Source: Palsa-1439 sp050015495 (lineage in GTDB: Bacteria; Verrucomicrobiota; Verrucomicrobiia; Palsa-1439). From it: DNA of 64,000 bases. Positions 42,608 through 51,580 of this stretch are shown here, piece by piece. A program made the position numbers and the translations under genes. A model generated the notes under the pieces. That model ran no database searches. It saw only the letters and a program-made list of their open reading frames with translations, and was not told the origin of the DNA. Positions within the stretch are counted from its first letter, which is position 1. The number at the start of each line of letters is the position of its first letter. Location of the stretch: contig JBEKBH010000002.1 in assembly GCA_050015495.1 (NCBI GenBank), positions 1 to 64,000 on the forward strand, in the 5' to 3' direction.

Positions 42608-42826
42608 ATGGCAACGGAGTTACCGCTGAACCAGATGAGCGTGCGTGAGAAATTGACGGCGATGGAAGCGCTGTGGGAAGACCTTTCGCGGACGCCCGAA
42701 GCGATCGCGTCGCCGGGGTGGCACCAAGACGTGCTGGAGGACCGACAGAAACGCGTTGCCGAAGGGAAAGCCCGTTACGCGGATTGGGAGACCGCCAAGA
42801 AGAAGATTCGCCGCAAGGTCTCGTGA
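42608..42826 (+). CDS. Addiction-module antitoxin (PF09720 type)
   Basis: 72 residues with the full pattern of the addiction-module component family: SVREKLTAMEALWEDLSRTPEAIASPGWHQDVLEDRQKRVAEGKARYADWETAKKKIRRKV. It is a helical antitoxin that wraps its RelE/ParE partner. Its TGA overlaps the GTG of the toxin gene (GTGA, 42823-42826), so translation is coupled. Confidence 0.88.
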   Translation: MATELPLNQMSVREKLTAMEALWEDLSRTPEAIASPGWHQDVLEDRQKRVAEGKARYADWETAKKKIRRKVS

Positions 42827-43119
42827 GAATCCAAATCCTCGATGACGCCCAGCAAGACCTGATCGAGGGCTGGCATTTTTACGAGAAACAAGCATCCGGG
42901 CTTGGGCCATATTTTCTGGATTGCCTGTTCTCGGACATCGATTCGCTTCAGTTGTATGCCGGCATACACCAAGTCGTGTTCGGCCATCACCGTTGCCTCT
43001 CGAAGCGCTTCCCGTTCGCCATCTACTACACCGTGGAAGGTGATCTCGTCCGTATTCAGGCTGTGCTGGATTGCCGGAGAAATCCGACGTGGATTCGCAA
43101 GCGTTTGAGAGAGGAGTAA
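42823..43119 (+). CDS. RelE/ParE-family toxin
   Basis: 98 residues of the RelE/ParE fold: ILDDAQQDLIEGWHFYEKQASGLGPYFLDCLFSDI, then RFPFAIYYTVEGDLVRIQAVLDCRRNPTWIRKR. Members either cut mRNA in the ribosome or poison gyrase; which one applies here cannot be told. It is directly downstream of, and overlaps, its antitoxin. Confidence 0.88.
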   Translation: MRIQILDDAQQDLIEGWHFYEKQASGLGPYFLDCLFSDIDSLQLYAGIHQVVFGHHRCLSKRFPFAIYYTVEGDLVRIQAVLDCRRNPTWIRKRLREE

Positions 43120-43516
43120 GCGGCTTCGGGAGGAAGGGGCATGGCTAGGTATCTGTGGTCGATATTTTATTGGACTGGGGGTGGCGCTGGTGGTAACGTC
43201 GCGGCGTTCTTTGACACAGGGGAGGGGAAAGATGGAGGATGCGGAATGGCCGAGGGGGGAAGTGTAGAAGAGACAGCACAAGAGCCCTCGCGCTGATGTC
43301 CCCTTGACTTGGGAGGGGGCGGGACAGGGAGGAAATTACCAAACGAACCCAATTTTTTGCACGCCGGCTTGATTTTCCTTTCGGAAAATTGGGTTCGTTT
43401 TGGCCGAACGAAGCCATTTTCGGGGGTAGCGCAGGGATTTTGTTGTTGCGATTTGGCGAAATTCTGGCTAAATCCGTGCAAGGCGCGGGAGCGCGAGTTT
43501 CGGCGAGGATGATCTC
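43120..43516. repeat. Gene-free gap with an R4 inverted repeat
   Basis: AAACGAACCCAATTTT (43341-43356) and AAAATTGGGTTCGTTT (43385-43400) are exact 16-base inverse arms around 28 bases. The outer arms match the element at 29604-29702. The rest of the gap is GC-rich, low-complexity sequence with no supported gene; presumably the pckA promoter lies near 43450-43500. Confidence 0.65.
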
Positions 43517-45094
43517 ATGAGTCACTACGGTCTCGAAAATCACGGGATTACGGGCGCGGTAAAGGTGCATTGGAACCTGTCGGTCGCGAAGCTGGTGGAA
43601 GAATCCATCAAGCGCGGCGAAGGCCTGTTGACGAGCAGCGGCGCGCTGAACGCGATGACGGGCAAACGGACGGGGCGTTCGCCGCGTGACAAGTGGACGG
43701 TGGAAGAGCCGTCCACGAAGGACAAGATTTGGTGGGGCAAGGTCAACCAGCCGATTTCCGAGGAGAATTATCTGGGGTTGCGTCAGGAAGTGCTCGCCTA
43801 TCTGCAGGGGCGGGAGTTGTTCGTGATGGACGGGTTTGCGGGCGCCGATCCGCGGTATTCGATGCCGATCCGAATCGTGACCGAGTATGCGTGGCACAAT
43901 CTTTTCGTGAAACAGCTTTTCCGTCGGGCGATGCCGGCACAGCTCCAGTCGCACGTTCCCGAGTGGACGGTCATCAACGCGTGCAAGTATCTCGCGGACC
44001 CGAAGAAGCATAAGCTCAACAGCGAGACATTCATCATTGCCGACTTCTCGCGCAAGACCGTGCTGATTGGCGGGACACAATACGCCGGGGAGATGAAGAA
44101 GAGCATTTTCTCGGTGTTGAACTTCGTCCTGCCGCAAAAAGGCGTGTTCCCGATGCACTGCTCGGCCAACGTGGGCAAGGGCGGCGATGTGGCGATCTTC
44201 TTTGGGCTGAGCGGCACGGGCAAGACGACGCTGTCGGCGGACCCGAATCGCGATCTCATCGGTGACGACGAGCACGGCTGGAGCGATCACGGCGTATTCA
44301 ATTTCGAGGGAGGCTGCTACGCCAAGTGCATCAAGCTGACCAAGGAACGCGAGCCGCTGATTTGGGACGCGATCCGGTTCGGCTCGGTGATCGAGAATGT
44401 GGTCGTCGATCCTGTCACGGGCGAACCCAATTACATGGATGATTCCGTGACGGAGAACACGCGGTGCGCCTATCCGTTGGATTACATTGCCAACGCGGTG
44501 CCGAGCGGCATGGGCGGACATCCGACGGCCATCGTATTTTTGGCGTGTGACGCGTTTGGCGTGATGCCGCCGGTCGTGCGGCTGAATCCCGCACAGGCGA
44601 TGTACCATTTCATGGCGGGTTACACCGCGCATTTGGCGGGGACCGAGGCCAATATGGGCAAGGACCCGACGCCGACATTCTCGACGTGTTTCGGCGCGCC
44701 GTTTCTGCCGTTGCCGCCACAGACGTACGCGCAAATGCTCGCGGAGAAAATGAGGAAGCATCGGGTACACTGTTACCTGCTGAACACGGGCTGGGTCGGC
44801 AACGCATTCGGGCAGGGGCCGCGGATCCCGCTCGCCTACAATCGGCACAACGTCACGCACATCCTTGACGGCGTGCTGGACAAAGCGGAGTACCGGGTCG
44901 ATCCGACGTTCGGTTTCGACGTGCCAAAAGCGCTGCCCGATGTGCCGGGCGAAGTGCTCGACCCTCGCGTCGTGGCAAAGGACCCGGCCGATTACGACCG
45001 CCGCGCGAAGGATTTGGCGGCCAAGTTCGTGAAAAATTTCGAGCAATTCCAGGGTGTGTCCCCGCAGATTGTCGCCGCTGGTCCCAAAATTTAG
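43517..45094 (+). CDS. pckA: Phosphoenolpyruvate carboxykinase (ATP)
   Basis: 525 residues, near the family length (about 530). The ATP-dependent form is shown by the P-loop GLSGTGKTTLSADPNR and the metal/kinase segments TGKRTGRSPRDK, HCSANVG and FEGGCYAKCIKL. It converts oxaloacetate to PEP in gluconeogenesis, fitting a cell that also grows on pentoses. ATG 43517 is the conserved start (MSHYGLENHGI). Confidence 0.95.
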   Translation: MSHYGLENHGITGAVKVHWNLSVAKLVEESIKRGEGLLTSSGALNAMTGKRTGRSPRDKWTVEEPSTKDKIWWGKVNQPISEENYLGLRQEVLAYLQGRELFVMDGFAGADPRYSMPIRIVTEYAWHNLFVKQLFRRAMPAQLQSHVPEWTVINACKYLADPKKHKLNSETFIIADFSRKTVLIGGTQYAGEMKKSIFSVLNFVLPQKGVFPMHCSANVGKGGDVAIFFGLSGTGKTTLSADPNRDLIGDDEHGWSDHGVFNFEGGCYAKCIKLTKEREPLIWDAIRFGSVIENVVVDPVTGEPNYMDDSVTENTRCAYPLDYIANAVPSGMGGHPTAIVFLACDAFGVMPPVVRLNPAQAMYHFMAGYTAHLAGTEANMGKDPTPTFSTCFGAPFLPLPPQTYAQMLAEKMRKHRVHCYLLNTGWVGNAFGQGPRIPLAYNRHNVTHILDGVLDKAEYRVDPTFGFDVPKALPDVPGEVLDPRVVAKDPADYDRRAKDLAAKFVKNFEQFQGVSPQIVAAGPKI

Positions 45095-45175
45095 CGGACG
45101 CTGGGTGATCGATTTGTCGAAGGGCAGCGACTACGGCTTGCACGAAGCCGCCATTGTCGGTTATCCTGCGTTGTC

Positions 45176-45598
45176 ATGCCGAAAACCTCCGAGAGCGCCG
45201 AGGATTACCTGGAGCGCATCTACGAACTGATCGAGGACAAGGGCTACGCGCGGATGATCGATATCGCGCGCACCCTGCGTATCCGTCAGGCTTCGGTGAC
45301 GCATATGGTCCAGAAGCTGGGCGAGACCGGATTCGTGCGCTACGAGAAGTACCGCGGTTTGGTATTGACCCCGAAAGGCAAAGGCGTGGCGCGCGCGGTG
45401 CGCCGTCGGCATCAGGTGCTCGAGGAATTCTTTACGTTGCTGGGGGTCAACGGCGGAGTAGCCCAGCATGATTTGGAGGGGATCGAGCACCATTTGAGCC
45501 CGGCCAGCGTGGAGCGGATCGAAGAATTGGTGCGGTTTCTCCGGGACAACCCGCGCGTCTTGCGGCAGATCGGCGCGGGGCGCACCGAGAAGAGATGA
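45176..45598 (+). CDS. DtxR/MntR-family metal-dependent regulator
   Basis: 140 residues. The N-terminal winged helix (SAEDYLERIYELIEDKGYARMIDIARTLRIRQASVTHMVQKLGETGFVRYEKYRGLVLTPKG) and the metal-binding dimerisation helices (HQVLEEFFTLLGV ... HDLEGIEHHLSP) match MntR-type repressors, which sense Mn(II) or Fe(II). No SH3-like third domain is present, as in MntR. The stop overlaps the surA start by 4 bases. No metal transporter adjoins it. Confidence 0.88.
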   Translation: MPKTSESAEDYLERIYELIEDKGYARMIDIARTLRIRQASVTHMVQKLGETGFVRYEKYRGLVLTPKGKGVARAVRRRHQVLEEFFTLLGVNGGVAQHDLEGIEHHLSPASVERIEELVRFLRDNPRVLRQIGAGRTEKR

Positions 45599-46809
45599 TG
45601 AATCGACGACTCGCAATTCTGGCAGCAGCCGTGTTGGCCATCAGCGCCGTGTTGAGGGCGGCGGACATCATTGACGGCGTTGTGGCCATCGTGAACGACA
45701 AGGTCATTACCTACAGCGAGGTGATGACGCTGGTGCAGCCTGTCGACCGGGAACTGCGGCGCAGTTTTTCGGGTCAAGAGCTTGAGGAACAGAGACGGAA
45801 GGCGCAGGAGGACGCGTTGAACACACTGATCGAGCATGCCTTGATTGTTCAGGAGTTTGACGCCAAGGGGTACAAGATCCCCGAGACGTACGTCGAGGGG
45901 CAGATCAACAGCCGGATCGCCACGGAATTCGGCGGCAACCGCGCGGCGTTTATCAAGACGCTCGAAGCGGAGAACCTGACCCTGTCCCAGTTTCGGGATC
46001 AGGAACGCGAGCGCATCATCATCGAGGTCATGAGGGACCAACGGGCGCGAAAGACCATGGTCGTCTCCCCGTACAAGATCGAGAAGTATTACCAGGATAA
46101 CATCGACCGATTCATGGTGGGCGACCAGGTCAAGCTCCGGATGATTTACATCAAGCGCGGCGAGCCGGTCGCCGCCGACACTGTCGCCAACGGACAAGAC
46201 TCGACGTCGGTCACCAATCAACCGGCGCCGACCAATTCGGAGGCGGCCGTCGCGGTCACGAATTCCGAGGCGCCGGCCGCCGTTTCGACCAGTGTCGTGA
46301 GTGGAGCGGCCACGGCGATGACAAACACGGCAGAGGTCGCGACAACGAATACCACGGCATCAACCGCCGGGGGCGAGACGAATGTGGCAGCGACCGCGGC
46401 GACCACCGCCACGACGGTGCCGCCCGCTGTCGATCTCCAGCGCAAGCTCGCGGAGGAAATTCTGGGAAAACTGGACGCGGGCGACAGCTTCGAGAGCCTG
46501 GCGCGTGTCTATTCCGAAGGCAAGGAGGCGAAGGAAGGCGGCGATTGGGGTTGGATCGGGCGCGACATCCTGCGCAAGGAGCTCAACCAGATCGCGTTTT
46601 CCCTGAAGCCGGGCCAGCACAGCCGCGTCATTGAGACGGTGGAAGGCTACTACATCCTGGAGGTCGACGACGTGAAACCCGCGCACACAACTCCCCTAGC
46701 CGAGGTTCGGGACGATATCGAAAAGATCCTGTTGCAACGGCAACGCGCCCAAGCGGAGGAGCAATGGGTCAAGGACCTTCGCGCCAAGGCGTACATCCGG
46801 CTCTTCTGA
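45595..46809 (+). CDS. surA: SurA-like periplasmic peptidyl-prolyl isomerase with low-complexity insertion
   Basis: 404 residues: a signal peptide (1-22), a SurA N-terminal chaperone domain (about 24-170), and one parvulin domain (from about 178 to 375, ending EGYYILEVDDVKP). Between the first parvulin strand (VKLRMIYIKRG) and its helix (LAEEILGKLDAG) lie about 90 residues of Ala/Thr/Asn/Ser repeats (TNSEA is repeated; roughly 190-278). SurA assists outer-membrane protein folding, implying an outer membrane. It is followed by pdxA with a 2-base gap, an order also found in Enterobacteria. Confidence 0.87.
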   Translation: MMNRRLAILAAAVLAISAVLRAADIIDGVVAIVNDKVITYSEVMTLVQPVDRELRRSFSGQELEEQRRKAQEDALNTLIEHALIVQEFDAKGYKIPETYVEGQINSRIATEFGGNRAAFIKTLEAENLTLSQFRDQERERIIIEVMRDQRARKTMVVSPYKIEKYYQDNIDRFMVGDQVKLRMIYIKRGEPVAADTVANGQDSTSVTNQPAPTNSEAAVAVTNSEAPAAVSTSVVSGAATAMTNTAEVATTNTTASTAGGETNVAATAATTATTVPPAVDLQRKLAEEILGKLDAGDSFESLARVYSEGKEAKEGGDWGWIGRDILRKELNQIAFSLKPGQHSRVIETVEGYYILEVDDVKPAHTTPLAEVRDDIEKILLQRQRAQAEEQWVKDLRAKAYIRLF

Positions 46810-46811
46810 CG

Positions 46812-47663
46812 ATGTCAACTCGTCCCCGGATTGGGATCACACTGGGCGACCCCGCGGGCATCGGGCCGGAGGTCGTGGCCAAGGCGCTGAGATCCGGCCG
46901 ACTCGACCGGCGCTTCGACTACGAAATCATCGGCAACCCGCGCACGAAGCGCCGCGCGGACGCTGCGGATTGGGTCGCGGAAGGCGCGAAGCGCTGCCTC
47001 GATGGTGACCTGGCCGCGCTCGTTACCGCGCCCATCACCAAGGAGCTCTTGCACCGGGCCGGTTATCCGTTCGTAGGTCAGACGGAATTTCTGGCGCACC
47101 TGTCGGGCACGAAGCGGTTTGCCATGATGCTGGCAGGCGGCCCCTTGCGCGTGGCCCTCGTGACCACGCACGCGCCGTTGCGTGAGGTCGCGAAACTCAT
47201 CACGGGGCGCAAAATCGTCGAGGTGGTCGAATTATCAGACCAGATCTGCCGACGGTTCGGCATCCGTCATCCCCGAATCGCGGTGGCGGGACTGAATCCG
47301 CACGCGGGTGAAGGCGGGCTGCTCGGTGACGAAGAACGGCGGGTCATCGCGCCGGCGGTGAGGCGCGCGGCCCGGCACGGCATTGCGGTCAGCGGGCCAC
47401 ATTCGGCGGACACGCTGTTCTATCGCGCCGCGCACGGACAATTCGACGCGGTGGTGGCGATGTACCACGATCAAGGTTTGGCGCCGTTGAAATTGATCGC
47501 GTTCGACACCGGGGTGAATCTGACACTCGGGTTGCCGTTTGTGCGGACATCGCCGGACCACGGCACGGCACCCGATATTGCCGGCAAGGGTATCGCCCGC
47601 CCCGAGGGGATGATCGCGGCGATCAATATGGCGGCGCAGCTCGCGCGAGGTTCATCCAGGTAG
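46812..47663 (+). CDS. pdxA: 4-Hydroxythreonine-4-phosphate dehydrogenase, short form
   Basis: 283 residues against about 330 in E. coli. It oxidises 4-phosphohydroxy-threonine in pyridoxal phosphate synthesis. MSTRPRIGITLGDPAGIGPEVVAKAL and the three metal-ligand histidines (TTHAPL, NPHAGEGG, MYHDQG) are all present. The missing residues lie between IIGN and ADAADWVAEG, where other PdxA proteins have a longer N-domain loop. ATG 46812 is 2 bases after surA. A relaxed substrate range is possible. Confidence 0.9.
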   Translation: MSTRPRIGITLGDPAGIGPEVVAKALRSGRLDRRFDYEIIGNPRTKRRADAADWVAEGAKRCLDGDLAALVTAPITKELLHRAGYPFVGQTEFLAHLSGTKRFAMMLAGGPLRVALVTTHAPLREVAKLITGRKIVEVVELSDQICRRFGIRHPRIAVAGLNPHAGEGGLLGDEERRVIAPAVRRAARHGIAVSGPHSADTLFYRAAHGQFDAVVAMYHDQGLAPLKLIAFDTGVNLTLGLPFVRTSPDHGTAPDIAGKGIARPEGMIAAINMAAQLARGSSR

Positions 47664-47750
47664 GACGGGCCGGAGATAGGTTGGATTTGCCATTTTCCGG
47701 CTATCGATTTCAACTTGTTCGACGGTGGCAAGCCACATAGATTTCAGTCG

Positions 47751-49511
47751 ATGTTGCGATTTGCCTTCGCGATGCTGCTCTTGGTGACGACCCTGCCGGC
47801 GGTTGGCGCACCGGGCGACCCGGTCACACTTCAAGACGAGGGCGCACGCGTCAGACTGTCCAACGGAACCATCTCCATCACCATCAACAAGGCGGACGCC
47901 ACGATCCACACGATGACGCTGGGGAACAGCCCGAATCTGGCCGGGCGGGGGGCCTATTTGGCGGTCGTAAATTCCGGTGGCAAGGACGGGTGGGATGTCC
48001 ACAACGCCGACTACAAGGTCGTACGGAACACACCCGATCTCGTCGAGCTTTCGTTCGGCGCGCGGATCGGCGGCGTCCGGTTCACGCAGTACTATGTGCT
48101 CCGGAGAGGCGACCGCGGATTTTACGTGTACGTTCTCGAACAACGGCGACCGGGCGATGCGCCCGAGCACACCGGTCAGATTCGATGGTCGTTTTACCTG
48201 AACAACACACTCTTCAATTATCATCTCGCCAGCGACGCAGAACAGGGTCCCATCCCCGATCTGAAAGATGCACAGCAGGTCCAGGACGCCACATTTCGAC
48301 TGGCAAACGGGACGGTGTACACGAAATACAATTACTGCGTTTACCTCGAAAACGACTGGGTGCATGGGCTGTGCGGTGACGGCCCCGGGAGTTACGGCGC
48401 GTTCATTATCACGCCGAGCACCGAGTTCCTGCAGGCGCCCACCAAGCAGGAAATCACTGTCCATGCCGGCCCGATCATGCACCGGTTTCTGGCTTCCGGC
48501 CATTTCTTGCCGCGGGAGTTGTCCAGCCCATCCATCCCCGATGGATGGACAAAGCTATGTGGACCGTGGATGGTCTATCTCAACTCCGGTGATTCGCCCC
48601 GGCAACTGTGGGCGGATGCCAAGGCGCGGGCGGCAAACGAAAGGGCCCAATGGCCGTACGAGTGGATGAAACACCCTGAGTATCCACTGCACCGTGGCGA
48701 GGTCACCGGAACGCTCAAGCTGTACGATGGAAAACAATCCGCTTCCAACGCGCTGATCGTGCTGACCGCACCGGAGCCAGATTGGCAGCTTGAGGTGTTG
48801 AACTATATTTTCAGCACGCGAGCCGATGCCGACGGCCACTTCGCACTGCCCCATGTGCGTCCGGGGGACTATTCGCTCTTCGCCGCGGTGCCCGGGGTAA
48901 CTGACGAGTTTCGCAAGGACCATATCGCCGTCTCTCCCGGGAAGACGACAGATTTGGGAACGCTGGTTTTTACTCCTGCCTACTACAGCGCCAAGCTGTG
49001 GGAAGTCGGCTTTGCGGATCGGACAACGGCGGGCTTTCGCCTGAGCGACCAGCCGCGTCAATACGGGTTGGAGGATGCCGTCCCGTCCAACCTGACCTAT
49101 CGGGTCGGCAGCAGCACACCGTCGCGCGACTGGTATTATGCACAGGCCAAGGCAGGCGATTGGCAAATTGATTTTGACCTCGATCACACGTACAAGGGAA
49201 CGGGAGTGTTGACCATCGGCATCGCCGGTCAGACCCTAGATCCCAGGCTGCAGGTGCTGGTCAACAATACCACTGTGGGTTCGTATTCGGGCGGAAACAG
49301 CAGCGCCCTGTATCGGAGCGCGGTCCTGGGCAGCAGCTATTACGAGAACAAAATCATCCGATTTCCCGCCTCCCTGCTACGCAAGGGGACCAACGTGGTG
49401 ACGTTGCGATTGAACCGCGGATCGGTCATGTATGACGTGCTAAAACTGGAAATGGATGATCCGACTCTTCCCCGGCAGATTCCTCATGTGGACAATGGAG
49501 GTGGCCCGTGA
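47751..49511 (+). CDS. Secreted rhamnogalacturonan lyase (PL4 type)
   Basis: 586 residues with a signal peptide (to about residue 21, MLRFAFAMLLLVTTLPAVGAP). Three domains read in order: a beta-rich catalytic domain (to about 320), a carboxypeptidase-like FnIII domain (about 325-410, GEVTGTLKLYDGKQSASNALIVL), and a carbohydrate-binding jelly roll (about 420-575, YSAKLWEVGFADRTTAGFRLSDQPRQYGLEDAVP). This is the PL4 layout. It cuts the rhamnogalacturonan I backbone by beta-elimination. The esterase and polygalacturonase follow on the opposite strand. Confidence 0.82.
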   Translation: MLRFAFAMLLLVTTLPAVGAPGDPVTLQDEGARVRLSNGTISITINKADATIHTMTLGNSPNLAGRGAYLAVVNSGGKDGWDVHNADYKVVRNTPDLVELSFGARIGGVRFTQYYVLRRGDRGFYVYVLEQRRPGDAPEHTGQIRWSFYLNNTLFNYHLASDAEQGPIPDLKDAQQVQDATFRLANGTVYTKYNYCVYLENDWVHGLCGDGPGSYGAFIITPSTEFLQAPTKQEITVHAGPIMHRFLASGHFLPRELSSPSIPDGWTKLCGPWMVYLNSGDSPRQLWADAKARAANERAQWPYEWMKHPEYPLHRGEVTGTLKLYDGKQSASNALIVLTAPEPDWQLEVLNYIFSTRADADGHFALPHVRPGDYSLFAAVPGVTDEFRKDHIAVSPGKTTDLGTLVFTPAYYSAKLWEVGFADRTTAGFRLSDQPRQYGLEDAVPSNLTYRVGSSTPSRDWYYAQAKAGDWQIDFDLDHTYKGTGVLTIGIAGQTLDPRLQVLVNNTTVGSYSGGNSSALYRSAVLGSSYYENKIIRFPASLLRKGTNVVTLRLNRGSVMYDVLKLEMDDPTLPRQIPHVDNGGGP

Positions 49512-49576
49512 GAGCCTCCATCGCGCAGTGCGTTCCTCTATATTATTGAGAAATCGGAAATGGCCCGGCCTTCCGA

Positions 49577-51568
49577 TCAATCCAAAAACCTGATTCTTCG
49601 GTTACCGGTCATGTTCATCAAGTCGGAGAGATCGTAGTACTTGAGTACACCGTACAAGATGCTCGAGTAGGCATCGTGTTGCAGGGGGTTGTCGACCAGA
49701 TCGTTGAATGACCGGATCGACCCGGTGATCTCAACGTCATTGATCCGCGGGTCCAGATAGGCGGCATGGATTGCCACGGGGCCGTACACGCCGTTGGCTA
49801 CGAGCTTGATCGGATGAGCTTTTGCTTGAGGGTCGGAGGAGACGAAGTCCATCACACTCATGACATCCGCCACTCGCTGGCCCATGATCGGGCGGCCAAT
49901 GTGCATGCTGATCATCGCGTTGCGGTATTCCCGGTTCCAGTATTTGGGATCGTTCCATTCCGACGGGTCGGTCGTTTCGCCGAATCCCCGAAGGTCGCAC
50001 AGGACGAGAATGTCACCGCGATTCACATGGGAAGCGATGGTGGTATTGTTCGACGCGATCTCGGCTTTGCCGCCTTCGTTCAGACACACCACGACGCATC
50101 CCGTGGGGCTGACCGTTTCGGGATAGACGACCAGGCAAGGAACTGGCATCTCGCCGTGGCGGATGATCTGGAGTTTGCGGATAGGGTAGTCTCGGCCGGT
50201 AATGGAGCCGGTGTTTTCAACCGTGATGCTGTTGGTCGGCATGGAAACACCGAGCAACTCCAGAACTCTCGCCGTGATGGTTGCGCGGTCGTTCTTCAGA
50301 AACGCCGAGCGTTGCGCTCCAAGGTCGCGGGACAACGCAGAGGCGTAGCGGGGCAGGGTGATCTCGTCCGGGTAACTGGTATTGATTTGTCCGGTCGGGG
50401 TGCAGTTGAGTTCTTTTTCGGTGAGCCGCGTCTCGTCGCTCTCGTGAACCGGCGTCCGATCATTGCACAACCAGGTTCGGAACCAGGTCACCGCCGCTTC
50501 GCGTTTCGGCTTCGGCATTCCGTGTCCGCCTTCGAGGGAGAACATGCCGACCTTCTCCGGCTCGCCAAGCGCGGCGTAAACGCGTTTCAATTCGGCAAAC
50601 GTCCGGGCCGCGCCCCAATAATCGACGAAATCATAGTAACCGGACATGATGTACACAGGTTTCGGCGCCATCATGAGCAGAAAGTCGCCGATCTCCAGAT
50701 GTTCCCGGCCCTCGTAGGGGATGTGCTGGCATCCATCCGATGGCCCGCTCAATTCCAGTGTCCGCTCGCGCTCGGAAACATAACTGCAGACCACGGCGAC
50801 CTTGATCCGCGGTTCGAGCCCGATGAAGTAGGCGGCCTGCGTTCCGCCGCCCGAACTGCCGATGCAACCAATGCGGTCCTTGTCCACTTCCGGGCGTGAT
50901 TCAAGATAGTCGAGCGCGCGGACGTTGTCCCAGAACTCGCAGGCCGCGACGCCGGTGCCGACGAGATTCAGTCCCGTGTTCAACAACGTGTGCTCCGTGG
51001 TCGCGCCGCGCGTCAGGTCTTTGCCAGTCGCATCCGTCAACTGAAACCGTTCACCTTGTCCGACGGGGTCGACCACGAACACGACGAAGCCGTTGCGGAC
51101 AAACGTGAGCGCCTCGCGCTGGTCGCCGACTTTACCGTTGGCGGCGTGCCCGCAGAAGACCAGCGTGGCCGGGAACGGGCCTTTGCCTTCGGGAATGTAC
51201 AAATCCGCGGTCACGTGACGATGGGGCACGCTCTCAAAGACAATCTTCTCGATGCGGAAGCCCTTTTGCTGGCTGGTCCCGGTCACCCGGAGATTCAAAT
51301 CCGTCTTCTGAGGGAGGTCTCCGATGATCGCGCGATAACGTTCCCGGGCGTCGTCACGGTATTTCTCCATGGCTCGTCGGGACAAGAGCGCGTCGGCCAA
51401 TTCCAGTTGGCGCTCGGCGTATTGCGTGTGGACCTCGCGGAGCAGATACGCGTTGTAGGCCGTGGTCATCCTCCAGGGAAGCGCGTTGAAGTTGTCCTGG
51501 GCGCGGACCGACAAACCGCCGAAGATCACAACCGCCGCCAGCGTGATGGAAAAGCGTCTTGGATTCAT
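49577..51568 (-). CDS. Secreted two-domain alpha/beta hydrolase (putative xylan/pectin esterase)
   Basis: 663 residues with a signal peptide (1-23). The N-terminal alpha/beta hydrolase (about 100-390) resembles acetylxylan-esterase-like enzymes and has the nucleophile elbow GSSGG (Ser239), the Asp region near YYDFVDYWG and the His region EGGHGMP. A second hydrolase-like half follows (about 430-650; PCLVVYPETVSPTGCVVVCLNEGG), but its elbow reads NGVYG, without serine, so it is probably non-catalytic. It lies 12 bases after the upstream GH28 gene, so an operon is likely. The substrate is inferred. Confidence 0.78.
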   Translation of the reverse strand: MNPRRFSITLAAVVIFGGLSVRAQDNFNALPWRMTTAYNAYLLREVHTQYAERQLELADALLSRRAMEKYRDDARERYRAIIGDLPQKTDLNLRVTGTSQQKGFRIEKIVFESVPHRHVTADLYIPEGKGPFPATLVFCGHAANGKVGDQREALTFVRNGFVVFVVDPVGQGERFQLTDATGKDLTRGATTEHTLLNTGLNLVGTGVAACEFWDNVRALDYLESRPEVDKDRIGCIGSSGGGTQAAYFIGLEPRIKVAVVCSYVSERERTLELSGPSDGCQHIPYEGREHLEIGDFLLMMAPKPVYIMSGYYDFVDYWGAARTFAELKRVYAALGEPEKVGMFSLEGGHGMPKPKREAAVTWFRTWLCNDRTPVHESDETRLTEKELNCTPTGQINTSYPDEITLPRYASALSRDLGAQRSAFLKNDRATITARVLELLGVSMPTNSITVENTGSITGRDYPIRKLQIIRHGEMPVPCLVVYPETVSPTGCVVVCLNEGGKAEIASNNTTIASHVNRGDILVLCDLRGFGETTDPSEWNDPKYWNREYRNAMISMHIGRPIMGQRVADVMSVMDFVSSDPQAKAHPIKLVANGVYGPVAIHAAYLDPRINDVEITGSIRSFNDLVDNPLQHDAYSSILYGVLKYYDLSDLMNMTGNRRIRFLD

Positions 51569-51580
51569 TGGAGGAAACAG

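Noticed and set aside
43145..45046. Minus-strand open frame of 633 codons opposite pckA
   Set aside because: Antisense shadow of a strongly conserved gene in GC-rich DNA; its translation is Arg/His-rich without family character.
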